This document shows, one piece after another, positions 10,146-21,640 of a DNA stretch of 64,000 nt. The first letter of the stretch is position 1. Each line of letters begins with the position of its first letter. The DNA is taken from positions 5,454,623 through 5,518,622 of the forward strand of contig JAJEKV010000027.1 of assembly GCA_021234155.1 (NCBI GenBank), written 5' to 3'. Below the pieces are notes generated by a model. It was not told the origin of the DNA, did no database searches, and saw only the letters and a program-made list of their open reading frames with translations. Position numbers and translations under genes: made by a program. This DNA is from Isoetes taiwanensis (taxonomy: Eukaryota; Streptophyta; Lycopodiopsida; Isoetales; Isoetaceae).

Positions 10146-12146
10146 CTATTCCAATTCTAGATCATCCAACACCAACGTTTTGTTAGGAACATAGCCTGCA
10201 TCTCTTAGCCGTGAATAAAGCTTCTCCAACTCAGCATATATCTCCATTGATTGTGGATGTGATCGGTCCCCTACTAAGAACTCGTGTATGACACAATTTA
10301 TCTCAATGGAGCTGCATCCCGGATTTTTTGTTATACCCTTGTCTGTCATCATTTTTCTCACCTTTGCTACATCATCCCACATGCCAGCCTCAGAATACAT
10401 GTTTGACAATAGTACATATGATGCATCTTGCAGTGGATCCAATTCAATTGCACGTTGTGCAGCATACTCTCCTTTTGGCACATTCCTCTGAATTTTACAA
10501 GCAGCTAAGAATATCTTCCATATTATGCTGTCAGCAATAAATGGCATCTCGTTGATAAGGTCCTCTGTTTCATCAAGCCAACCTGCGCGACCAAGAAGGT
10601 CAATCATACACCGGTTGTGTTCTAATCTTGGCATGACGCCATAATCAAATTGCATAGAAAGAAAGAGATGGCAACCATTGCCCACATATGGCGAATGACT
10701 GCATGCAGAGATGATACTAAGAAAGGTGATATCATCAGGATCCACACCATTGCTCTGCATCAATACAAATACTTTAAGGGCTTCGCCGCCATATCCATTT
10801 TGAGCATATGCTGCAATCATTGCATTCCATATAATCAAATCGCGATGCTGAACTTTATCAAAGATAGTCCTTGCTGTATGCAAACTTCCACACTTTGCAT
10901 ACGTATTGATAAGTGTGCTGCCAACAATAACGTCTGTCTCAAACCCCAGCTCAACAACATGAGCATGAATCAGTGACCCTTCATCCATAGCAGCTAAATC
11001 TGCACAAGCATCAAGAGCACTAACAAGCATGATCTTATCAGGCTTAATGCCCTCCAATTGGAGCTGTCGAAACAGTTGCAGACCTTTATCACCTCGTCCA
11101 TGATCAGTGTAAGCTGCAATCATTGAATTCCATGACACTATATCACGACGACGTATTTTTTTGAAGGCCTTTGATGCAAATTCTAGGCTTCCACACTTGC
11201 TGTACATATTGACTAGAGCAGTCCCAACAATAACATCCAGTTCAAATTTGTAGTCAAGAACATGAGCATGAAGCAACTTCCCTTCTGCTAGATCTCCTTT
11301 ACTGTTACAGATATTGAAAATGCTGGTAAAGGTAATCTTGTTTGGTGTTGTTTGCCCTTCCTGCATTTGACGAAATAATTCTATAGCCCTTTTGCCATCA
11401 TTGTGATGAACATATAAGGAAATCATTCCATTCCAGGTTACAATATTACGTTCCGGCATTTTTTTAAACATTTTCAAGGCACCATCTAGATTTCCACACT
11501 TACCATACATATTTACAAGAGCTGATCCAACAATTACGTGTTCCTCGTAACCAGCATCTAGAATTTGAGCATGAATTAGTTTCCCTTCTCCTAGAATATC
11601 AGGGCTACAGCAAGCAGTGAGAATTGTTACAAATGTGATTCTGTTTGGCAGCACATTAGCTTCTCTAGAATGGCGAAGAAGTTCAAGAGGCTTTTTGTGA
11701 TGTCCGCATTCAACGTATGCTCCTATCAATACATTCCATGTGATTATATTCCTGTTCTGCATTTTGTCAAACATGTTCTGTACATCTGTTAGGCTGCCAT
11801 ATTTAGCGTACATAATGAGCAGGTGATTTCCCAAAAATATATCCTGTTCAAGTTTGCTTCTTATAATTAGACGATGCACTCTTCTGCCTTCAGACACAGC
11901 CTTCGTGCCACCACATTCCTGCAATAGGTGCACCAAGACTTTTGAATCCACTTGCGCTGTCTGGTTTTCCAGAAAACCCAAGGCCTCCTTCAATCTTCCT
12001 TGTTCGCACAACAAAGCCACGTTGGTATTGAAAACAGCTGTTGCCCTTCCTTGCCCATTAGGCTTCTGGAAAGGCAGAGATTTTATAATCTCCTTCCGAG
12101 CTGAATTGCACACAATTGGATAAGGGTGGCTTATGTCTACCATCAT
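10146..12146 (-). CDS. Pentatricopeptide repeat (PPR) protein, PLS class, E/E+ type without DYW
   Basis: An uninterrupted 666-codon reading frame starting at ATG 12146. Tandem P, L and S repeats fill about residues 35-510, each with the WNxMIxxY / GxxxALxLFxxMQ / PDxxTFxxxLxAC pattern, for example NIITWNVLIGAYVECG and DIVSWNSMIAAYTDHG. An E domain follows (MIDLLGRAGWLDETEDLINEM; YVLLSNMYSEAGMWDDVAKV), then an E+ region (GCSSIEI…HPQSMEIYAELEKL…GYVPN). The frame stops (TAG) shortly after GYVPN, where a DYW cytidine-deaminase-like domain would begin; the sequence beyond shows no DYW remnant. PLS PPRs bind organellar RNA one base per repeat pair and commonly guide C-to-U editing, so this protein would need a DYW partner in trans. 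No convincing transit peptide is visible, and the true start could lie in an upstream exon. The single-exon structure is normal for the family. Confidence 0.95.
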   Translation of the reverse strand: MMVDISHPYPIVCNSARKEIIKSLPFQKPNGQGRATAVFNTNVALLCEQGRLKEALGFLENQTAQVDSKVLVHLLQECGGTKAVSEGRRVHRLIIRSKLEQDIFLGNHLLIMYAKYGSLTDVQNMFDKMQNRNIITWNVLIGAYVECGHHKKPLELLRHSREANVLPNRITFVTILTACCSPDILGEGKLIHAQILDAGYEEHVIVGSALVNMYGKCGNLDGALKMFKKMPERNIVTWNGMISLYVHHNDGKRAIELFRQMQEGQTTPNKITFTSIFNICNSKGDLAEGKLLHAHVLDYKFELDVIVGTALVNMYSKCGSLEFASKAFKKIRRRDIVSWNSMIAAYTDHGRGDKGLQLFRQLQLEGIKPDKIMLVSALDACADLAAMDEGSLIHAHVVELGFETDVIVGSTLINTYAKCGSLHTARTIFDKVQHRDLIIWNAMIAAYAQNGYGGEALKVFVLMQSNGVDPDDITFLSIISACSHSPYVGNGCHLFLSMQFDYGVMPRLEHNRCMIDLLGRAGWLDETEDLINEMPFIADSIIWKIFLAACKIQRNVPKGEYAAQRAIELDPLQDASYVLLSNMYSEAGMWDDVAKVRKMMTDKGITKNPGCSSIEINCVIHEFLVGDRSHPQSMEIYAELEKLYSRLRDAGYVPNKTLVLDDLELE

Positions 12147-12167
12147 TCTTCAAGGGAGATTTATGTT

Positions 12168-12224
12168 ATTGACGTATTGTTATATGTGAGCTGATTCAGC
12201 TCACACATATAACAATACGTCAAT
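12168..12224. repeat. Long palindrome just upstream of the PPR start
   Basis: The left arm 12168-12194 and right arm 12196-12224 are reverse complements over 27 positions, apart from a 2-bp (TG) insertion in the right arm, around a single-base centre. It lies 22 bp upstream of the PPR start codon, so it would fall in the 5' UTR or core promoter. It could fold into a very stable hairpin in DNA or RNA. Confidence 0.9.
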
Positions 12225-15200
12225 ACAAAGTATAAGTCAAACAAGATTACAAATTTGAACTTGATAACAAAAGAAAACAAACCTCTTGTACAAGGCTTGG
12301 ACCAGATTCATAATTTGCAATGATTGGGACATTCATTAGAATTCCTAGCCCCTGAAATCTGCATATTACATAGAGAAGTCAGAGCTTTTTCATACTACAC
12401 TATTAAAAAAAATTGTATTCCATCATTTGCAAAATCAATAAGCCCTTGTTATATCTTTGACAGTCTAATCTTTATGCACCATTTAAAAACAGTCTAATCT
12501 TAAGTACCATTATAAGAAAGCATTCCAAGATGGACAGAATTTTACGATAATATCTATTACATATGGCTAAGGCTATTTCTATCACAGAACTACAGCAAAA
12601 AACGAAGTTACAAGTTACCTTCGCAGAAAAACAAGATGCCTAACCACCACAAGAGACAGGAAAGGAAAATAGAACTCAAAATAAAAAACAAGATGCATAA
12701 CCATCAGAAGAGACAGGAAAGGGAAATAGAATGTGGCAAATGGCAGGACAAAGAGATAAGATAAGAATTATGAGAGAAGAAGCCAAGTGTAGCATGATTA
12801 GTGTGTCAAAATCATAGGGCAGTATTGAACTAATGTGGAGAAAACATGGAAAACCAGATGGAATGACATAACACATAAATATGGCAGGCATAGAATGATA
12901 AAAGCAGACAAGGCAGAGGATTTCTAACTAAGCTACAGATTGTTAATCCTAATCCACTTTACTAAAGTCCATGAGTAATCCATGAAGAAAGTGAATATGA
13001 AAACTAATACCAGCTTATCTATTGCATTGCTAGAAGCAAAGATTTTTAACAGTAGGCACCTTGAGCAAACAAAAAATATTTTCTGTGGAGCAAGAATAGT
13101 GTATCAAAGATAAGCTATCAATCTATGTGAAGTTGCAATGAATACCTGTGCCAGAGCATGATTTATGAACTCCGATCATTTTGGCAGATTATAATGAGTC
13201 CATTCAAACAATTTCAGCTCCACATGCATTGATGAAATAGTGGCTGCGGCCGCCTGCTAGGGCTATGGCGGGAGTCCTCTGTGGACCGTCATCGGAGTCT
13301 CAAAACAAAAAATGAAATCCTTTCCCTCCTGTTTGGAAGCCCCCGCATGCTTTTGCCATGGCCACCCTCCCCTATCCACGTGTCAAAACATCTGAGTTGG
13401 TTATGGGTTAAGCCATTTGGTCATAATCTACAGTACCAGACAGTCCTTCAAAATTCGATGGCCGTTCTGGACCCTCGCCTAGGTTAGAGCAGAAGATGCT
13501 CCACAAAGGTATGGATCGACGCCTTATGATGCTCCACAAGGGTCAAGCAGGGCTTTGTTAGCTCCTATTTATCGTAGCTCTATTTCAGCCTTAATTAAGA
13601 TCATAGTTCCCGGCATCACAGGATAATCTGATTCGATCATGATCTAGAGTAGACTGTTTTCAAAATTCAATGGCCATTTTGGACCGTCGCCTAGGTTAGA
13701 TCAGAAGATGCTAACCTTCTGATCCCTTTGCTATGTAGGACAACAATGGTAGTCAATCCACATTTTGATCTATGTACCTTGCTGCTGATCTGTTGCTACT
13801 CATCGCTCCTTCAGCCTGCCATTTCCTTCCTAGGTTTATCTTAATCAATTATTATCAGCACATAATGTTGCAAACTGGTAAATAGCATATATGTGCTGGC
13901 ACAAGATCCATTCTTGGTTTGTTTTTGAGGTTATGACTCTGCATATTGCTTTGTAGGCCTATCTTTTCTTGGATTATAGGGTCTGTGATTATTCTCAGTA
14001 TAACAGGGTACCTCTGCATAGGCATCCCCTAAACTAGTGGCTAGACATAGGCACCCCCTAAACTAGTGGCTAGATGGAGGATTAAGTTTGGCAACTCCCA
14101 ATTCCAGGCAATTGCATCAGATTATATTTGTCATGTTTAGGGCTGTGTATATGTTCAGTATAATAGGATACCTCTGCATAGGGATCCTCTAAACTGTTGG
14201 CTAAGCTTCCCAAGGAGTATGGATGCAATAGAATTGACAACTCCTTTAACTATCCGTGTGGCGTTATTTAATTTGTTTGTTTGAAATTATTTTCTTGGTT
14301 TAGGCTTAGTGTCATTTAGCTGAATGATGTTGAAAATTATTTGCTTGTGTCCTTTCAAGAAAGTCTTGTCGCTTCCAACTTCAAAAAGTGCACGAATCCT
14401 GTAGTGGACCCTCAGCCTGCGTAACCTGCTGCAGTCTTGTCCGCTAACTTTCTTCGTATTTTGTTTGGTGGGTAATGCCTAAAGATACTTGTTTAAGGAT
14501 TTCTTATTATGCTTATAGATGATATCGCATTATGCATATGTAGGTTTTTGCAGGCAGCTCAATTGGGTGGAAGGATTATCTCTTAAGGGTCTTTATTCTG
14601 GTTTAAATGGAAACCTTGCTGGAGTCCTACAGTAAGTGCTTTCTTGTTTATTTACAAGTTATAAATTTCCATAAAAAACTCTATTTTACTTTGTATCAGA
14701 GGCATGACTGTATGAAGAATTATAATATTTTAGACAAACTTATGAAACAAAGAAAACAATTGTTAGGACTGCTAAGAACATCCGCATCTGCATGAATTTT
14801 TGGTGCTTATGACAAGAAGGTTTGCTAATGCACCATATTTTGCTCGAATGTTTAAGCATGAATGCAAGGGAAGGAGGCACAAAGAAGGACCTTAAGTGAA
14901 GTTATTTATGCCCTTCAGAACTTGGTAGGAAGTAAAGGATCATAGATGGCAGAGGGGAGTGCTATTCCATCAGGGGTTGAGAGGGGCCTTACATCCTATG
15001 CCTGGAGCAATTGAACTTGACTAACTAATTGGGTGTGTACGAACCTGTCAAGCAGAAGCTGCTCAAAATATTTCCAGAGAATTTTAGTTCAATTGCTGGT
15101 TCGAACCTATTGTGTTTTCCTGTCATTACATAGTTTAGCACATTTGTTGTTCTTACTTGGTAAAACAGGCCATTGAAACCAATACATGATTTAAAGTGAA

Positions 15201-15673
15201 ATTCTAGTAAGAAAAGAAACCACATCTACTAGCAGCTTTTACAAAATCCTGCTTTTAAATAACCATGATATATGATGAAAACAACAAAAATTGAGGGTCC
15301 AGTACAACTACATACAGTCCCAGATATGGTGATATGCTTGCACACACTGTTTACTGCGAGCAATGGTACAGATTTATGTAGATAATCAGATGCTGGTTTC
15401 TAGTGGGCAGAGAGGATAAGCAGCCACTCAATAGTACAGAAACGGTCGATAGAAATGGCGCCTCTCGGCCGTACAGTCCAACAATGCAATGAGAACATCA
15501 ATGCTTTGTGAGGGAGATGTCTAAAGATTATTTACATTTAACTTTAGCTTGTCTTGTTCGGAGTTATGACGATGCATATTGCTCTTTTTGCAGAACTTGA
15601 GCATGGAGCGACCTGCTATTGCTGGAAGTTTACGGAAACTTAAGAGTAAGAAGTAAGAATTCATTGTTGTAGG
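12225..15673. other. Intergenic region with internal duplications; no intact gene recognised
   Basis: Two local duplications stand out. 13447-13500 is repeated at 13659-13712 (ttcaaaattc…agaagatgct, about 90% alike). About 13981-14043 is repeated at 14141-14205, and within it a 'cccctaaactagtggctaga' unit is tandemly doubled at 14025-14075. A possible small exon (about 14554-14630) sits between tttttgcag and gtaagtg and is open in one frame (QLNWVEGLSLKGLYSGLNG). Another, at about 15594-15656, ends MERPAIAGSLRKLKSKK. Their phases do not join, so I do not call a gene. Confidence 0.5.
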
Positions 15674-15853
15674 GGTTTAATTGATGAAGGTTATCATTGT
15701 TTTGATTCTATGTTACAAGATTATCTCTTTAGACCATTAGCAGATCATTGCAGATGCATGCTTTCACTTTTAAGCAGAGCATGGCAAATAGATGAAGTCG
15801 AGGATTTTTCTAATAAAATACCAATAGAGCCTGATTTTGGTGAGTTGGGCTAA
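15674..15853 (+). pseudogene. PPR gene relic (end of last PPR and start of E domain)
   Basis: An open run of 59 codons ending in TAA reads GLIDEGYHCFDSMLQDY, then CRCMLSLLSRAWQIDEVEDF and NKIPIEPDF. This matches the strongly conserved PLS-PPR pattern 'GLIDEG..YFxSM..DY…HYxCMVDLLGRAGxLDEAExxIxxMPxxPD'. Conserved residues are altered (SLLSRAW for DLLGRAG), and there is no frame upstream or downstream. It is a fragment, on the opposite strand to the intact PPR gene 3.5 kb away, and not a direct copy of its matching segment. Confidence 0.8.
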
Positions 15854-18800
15854 ATGTGTGGCAAATAAGAACCTCCTTCCTTTTTAGAATTCTTCTTCAA
15901 GTATTCTCTTTTGACCTCTCATAACTTGGGCATTACGGTTTGATATTTAAATTTTTGGGATGTCAAATCATTTCATGAAATCATTACAAGAATCTTGTTG
16001 GAGACTTTAATGCTTGTATAGGTCGATCTAGAACTTGAAAGTTCTATTTTAAACAAGCCAAACACTCTTTTTGAAGGGAAATTTAGTGACTTCCTAGACG
16101 GAGGAGAAAATATGTCTTCTGGGCTGGAGTTCAATTCTCCAATCTCTTTTTTTAGGTGCCTTACTGCAGCTAACTAATCTAACTTTCACGAACAGCATAC
16201 ATAATGAATCTTTGCATAGTAAATTTTATGTTTATAGAATCAGGGCTTTTCTAATATGCACTTTCAAATGCCAAGTATAATGATTTCAGACTTCAGCTTT
16301 TCATATTTGGTGATTGTACTCAATTATCGGTCGTAGAACTCTTATATTTCACCAGGGAACTATAGGTCTTTTAACTTTGGAGTAATTAGCAGATTAAAAT
16401 CAAGGAACTGCGTACCTCTTATGTGGTGTAAGAGAATCTTATTCTCCACATGATGGTCTGATGGCACTTTGGTTACAAATGGGATGCAAGGACATCCCAT
16501 ATTTTGATATGCCACCATATCAGAACATAGTCTACTTGTCAGCGATTCATACATGGTTCTCCTTGCTCGAAACTTATTACGTAACTTAAATCCTAACATA
16601 TTGTATTGAACTTGAACTACATAAGAGAATAAGTATTGAGTCAACCTACCAGTAGAGCTTGACTTGACAGCTCTAGTATTCTAACATTCTTAACAATCAC
16701 CTCCGCAAAATGTGACTGAATACAATTGTTGCAAACAATGCTCTGTCATGATTACTACCATCTCAAATCATAACATAAGCATGTGCTTATATTAACAATT
16801 GTGTGTACCATGATGTAGCCTCTAAGGTAATAGGTTTGAAACACGAGAGTTGTTTTAATGCTAAAATTTGTATATGAATCGATATCTTCTTTTGCTCAAT
16901 GTTAATTTGAAGTTAAAGTTTGCATGTCAATTGACACCATTTGTAGGTTGTAGTGGATATAAGTTGTCATTTTACGTTGTATTATTATCATTTGGGGTGT
17001 ATTTAAAATTTTTGTGACCATTAGATGTTCGCATATCTTGCAGCATATTCCCTCTCATGGCCTGACAGCCCTCCAATGCAGGTCAAGATAGAGTCAAATC
17101 CCTGGTTTTTGACTTACCCCTCACAAATAAACTATTCTATGGTTTGGAGTGCACTACAGCAGCATACCAACGCCCATACCAATGCCGTATATACCGCCAG
17201 GAGCTTTCGTGTCTGCCAAGAAAACAGATCTTGCCTTCTAATGAAAACAATCACAAAAACTCCTGCAAGCACTACACTAGCAAGCACCGCACTACAAGTC
17301 CAACAACTCTGATGGCACCTATACATTACCCAAAACCAGATTCCAGCCTGATGGAACCAAAACCTTATGCTTGAATCCTTTATTCACAGAAGAACAGGCG
17401 CTCATGCTTGTTTAGCTCGACAGGATACTAGGTAAAAAAAAATAGATGATGGCCGAACACAGCCTAACACAACATGCTCCATGGCTCAGCGGCAAATCTG
17501 TCGGAATTAACAAGGCCGTGCCTTAACAGAGCTTTTCTGAAAACCCCAAGAGACCCCTTTGTGGCCTATATGGACGATTTCTCCCTTTGCAGACTCACAC
17601 ACCCCTGTGGCCGCTATGCCTTTGGAGCGTGGCTTCTAGCAGAAGCCTAGCTGCCGTCACAAACAACTCAAGAATAGGCTGCTGAAACTGAAGCTGGAGC
17701 CATGGCTTCCGGCAGCCATCTGCTTCCAACACCTGCACATGCCGAAAATAGAACAAAAACAAAATATGCTTCCGTTTCAAATCCAGCATGCCAGCATCAG
17801 CATTATACGTATTCGAATACGATCATGCTGAAAAACCTTCATAAATCATAGGATATAAATAGGGTATAAATATACCCTTTCTGATTTCGGGCACATTATT
17901 GGCCTTGTTTGGTTATCTTGCAATATTTGGCCTTAGTTGGTCCTGTTCAACAAGATATGCTAGTATGTTTTTATCTTGAGCAAATGCAACACGTATCCTT
18001 GAAACCCCTGCCCCCCTCCCCCCTTCCAAACAAAAAGAAAAGGAGATAAGGAAGGAAGGAAGAAAATTTTAACGTCCACGGAACCCAATCGGGTTATGGG
18101 ACCAAGGGGACTAGCAAAAAGGTGTAACATAAGGCTTGGACAATTTTAAGCTTAAATTCACTTATGCAAAATGGAAAAAAGGCAGTCACATCCATTAGAT
18201 ATAGTTTTATTATGCTTTTGGAATGGAATTGAATTGAATTTAAATAATATGATAATGCAAGGTACCGAAAAAGTGTGAAAGCACTACAGAGTGTTAGCTT
18301 CATAGAGCGTTGTTTTAAAAGATGTACCAAGACAACTAAAAAAAAAACACTGCCAGTTGCGTTTCTTTAGGTATAGCTTCTCACCCCACAAGCCTAAGCC
18401 TATGAGCCTAACCATCTTCCATGTCTAGACATAAGTCACCCCTCTACATGGCTTAGGGTAGGTTTTTCGCACATCAACTGTCCGCCGATCTTCAAGCTAC
18501 ACCCGCAAGACTCGGCTCGACTAAAGCAGTGTCGGCTCGGCTAAAGCAGTGTCGGCAAGACAACTGAAATTCACATGAATAATGTATGAAAAGGGCATAA
18601 GGGTTTATGAGATAAATAGGAATAGAATGAAATTTATGAATGAACTGAAGGAAATTTTGTGTAAACAAATCTAATAAGAAAACAAATATAGCGGAGCATA
18701 TATTGGTGACAACGATGTGAGTTAACTGTTCAAAATAAACAAAAGCACAAGGATTTGAAACCACGCGTGTAATTATCAAGCCTAACATGCGACCATTAGG

Positions 18801-20167
18801 TTACCACGTGCCACAATTCATAATGATTTTGAAGTTAAGTATAATATGAGAAAGAGAGGAGCAAATGATTATTAGAAACTTTTTGCAAATCAGATTAGCA
18901 CGAAGAAAAATAAAGTAGGACGAGAAATAGAGGAGCAAATGATTATTAGCAGTAGTGCACCGTGAATGGTGGACAACTTTTGCATGTTGACACACATATA
19001 GAATAGAATAGGATAGGTTTTTATATACACACATATAGAAGGATAGGGAGGAAAATTTCTAAGCATGAGATAGTTATTAGTGCTCATGGCCATTTAATTA
19101 TCTCAAAGCATTTAGCACAACGCATCAAACGGATAGTAATTGCAATACCCAAATCTCTTCATGCATCCTTGACATGTTTGGAACTTTTAACAAGTTTTGT
19201 TCTATACTTTGTTGTCTTCTAATTTTATTGTTTTGCCACGTAGCAGCCACATCAGCATTTTAAATAGCTGACATGGCATGTGTAAGCTTCACCGTGCTAT
19301 GCAAACCAAAAATTAATCCTTGCCACATCAGCAACGAGAAGGCAGAAAAAAAAAATCGTCCCATTCGAACTCAAATTTTGCTCGATTTTCTGCCATACTA
19401 CTATCATCGGTCATAAATTCCTGTACGCTCAAGGTTTTTGCAGCCCAATTTCTTCAGCTCAGTTTTCAGGCTCTGGCCCGGCAATAAATAAAGATGCAGG
19501 TTTAATTAGGAGGCATATATTACAGACCCCAATTAGTCAGCCTGTTTGTCCTTATCTCACGGCAGTTCTTGGTAAACATCTATTTTCGCTTCGCAATGTA
19601 TGTTATCATTTTGACTTTTGTAGCTTCGCTTCGAGACTTCTTGTTAATTCTCTTGTTTTGGTCTGTGTGGATGTTTGCATGGTCCATGTAGAGTATAGTA
19701 AGTTTGATTAACACGATTGTTTTTGTTGATTAAATAATGCTAATTTTCATGCTGTGGCTTCTCTCTTTGTTGGAATAGCATAAGAGTAGGAGAGCTATTC
19801 AAGAGCAAGATCGAAATGACGTTTTTTAGATCAATGTTATGTTGGTGTGGTGGGATCTTTGGTACAAAGAACTTTGATTCCAAGGCATAGATTTAGGATC
19901 AAGCCTTGTGTTTTTTATGTTGTAAACGTGGATTTTTGCAAAACCATTATGTTGTTGGATGTGTGGACTTGCTTATGTGTTGCCTTTGCTTGTGTTTCTA
20001 ATGTTGCCATGTTTTATTGTGTGAGCAGTGGAATTGCCAGAGGAGATAGTTAGATAGATAGAATTTCTACGCCTGCTGAGACCACCAAGTGCCATGAGAG
20101 GGGAAAGGAGTTGAGATGTCCTTCATCAGATGGAACACCTAGACCCGTTCCTTCTTCATCGTCTATA
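15854..20167. other. Intergenic; short repeats and a (GGAA)n-flanked retroposon tail
   Basis: AT-rich with only short frames. At 18047-18115 a ggaaggaaggaag run precedes 'aaaattttaacgtccacgg'; reversed, this resembles a retroposon 3' end (…CGTTAAAAT + TTCC repeats) like those at 40377 and 47036. Small direct repeats occur at 18510-18555 (ggctcg.ctaaagcagtgt, twice) and at 18857/18931 (gaggagcaaatgattattag). The last few hundred bases probably include the promoter and 5' UTR of the two-TM gene. 'caataaataaag' near 19481 is a possible TATA region, but this is weak. Confidence 0.5.
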
Positions 20168-21640
20168 ATGACATTTGCAATGGTATCGTTTGATTGGATC
20201 CACCAGGCTACTGCATTTCTCTTCAATGATTACTTTGGGTAACTACTTTCTCCTTTAAGGGGATAAAACCACTTATTCTAATCATCACAACATACTTGTC
20301 ATTTATGAAAACATGCTCAAAACTGCAGGACTCCTCCAAGGAATTATTCACGCCATCGAGTTTATAGTCGAGCCATTATAAGTGCTTTGTTAACAATTTT
20401 TGCAATTGTTTATATGATATTTGGAAGAGTCCCACTTACTCAGACTACCACAATAAGGCGGTTGAAACAAAGGTGGTTTGAAAATAGGAACTTTGACAAA
20501 GATTACACTGGCATTCTTAATTGCCCTTGCAATACCAATTCAATGGACTACAATAACATCACCACCTTCGTGGCCATGTATGGTAATGGCACCAGAGTTA
20601 TAATGGATCCAAGCACCTTTCCCACCACATTCTGTAATCAAATTTGGAACTTGCCTGCAACTTGGCCTCCTTCGTATGCCTGTGTTCCTATTGTGCAGAA
20701 GTGTTCTAGTTTATATATTGGAAATACTGTGCCTACTCCGGATCTCCTCATGCCAAACGTTTTGACACAGACCATTGCTTCTATGATCATGAGTAAGAAG
20801 CTTCTTCTTTTTTGTTTGCTAGCAAAAAATAATTTGTTTACTATGATGATCATGGTGATGATATAAGTAGTATCATATAGCTAGCATCTCAGAGTTCATC
20901 TGAAAGTGATATGATCTATAAGATTAAGCATCATATACAAGAATGAATTATCATACAGTGATGACATAACAATAGAGTTGATCATTTAGGTTAGGCTTCC
21001 TTATGCAACCCAATAATATGTTGGCTGATTATGAGAGGCTTGTTGATTATGTTGACCAGATGTTCCATTCTGTTCCAAAACTAGATATTTCTTGCACCAA
21101 TAATTGACAAAATAATGGTATTTTGCAGAGACATGTCTGGAGCAACAAAGATATTATAGGCTCCTTCTTATAGCAATGAAGACAGCAGGGAAGGGAAATA
21201 AACAACCAGAGATAACTATGGTAGATGGAATAGCAAATTCCCTGATGGCAGCACTGATGGCCTTTTCAGAGAATCCAACTGAGGATTCAGAGGAGGCCTA
21301 TTACTGGAATGCACCAACAACATATTATCCGGCGGGTCCGAGCCTCTTAACATTGATGAACATTACATTTAAGATCGATTACTACTATTTAAACTACAGA
21401 AGATCCTGCAATCCACCGTTCTGTGATGAAAGAATTGTGCTGCAGACATGGTTCAGAGTATACCTAGGTCTCACTCAGGTTGGTGGCATAACTGCCATAA
21501 CGCTTCTCATAGCAAGAACAGGTTGGTCCCTTCTCGCGTATTTCCTTGGTAAAAGGCAAATGACTCCTCCACCCTCAATTGGTGGGTCTGGAAGACTGAG
21601 TCGCGGCCCACAGACCCCGTCTCCCATGCCTTACACATAA
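20168..21640 (+). CDS. Two-pass membrane protein with large Cys-rich loop, 3 exons
   Basis: Exons 20168-20238, 20329-20792 and 21129-21640 are joined by GT-AG introns (TTTGG|gtaact…ctgcag|GACT; ATGA|gtaaga…ttgcag|AGAC). They sum to 1047 nt, exactly 348 codons plus TAA, and the frame is kept across both junctions. The protein has a first TM at about residues 41-59 (ISALLTIFAIVYMIFG). A loop of about 240 residues follows, with an N-C-P-C motif (ILNCPCNTNSMDYNNITTF), possible N-glycosylation sites (NNIT, NGTR) and further Cys near FCNQ, YACVP, QKCSS, ETCLE and RRSCNPPFC. A second TM (VYLGLTQVGGITAITLLI) and a short polar tail (PPPSIGGSGRLSRG) follow. The topology resembles two-TM channels or receptors, but no family signature is certain. 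The CPC…Y…F start and C-x3-C…LGL-x-GGI end recall a large uncharacterised family that I remember from rotifers and some protists. An in-frame stop lies upstream of the chosen ATG, so the start is likely right unless a further 5' exon exists. Confidence 0.8.

Noticed and set aside
17025..17374. Overlapping forward frames of about 76-95 codons
   Set aside because: No domain, no splice signals and overlapping in different frames with comparable quality; treated as chance.
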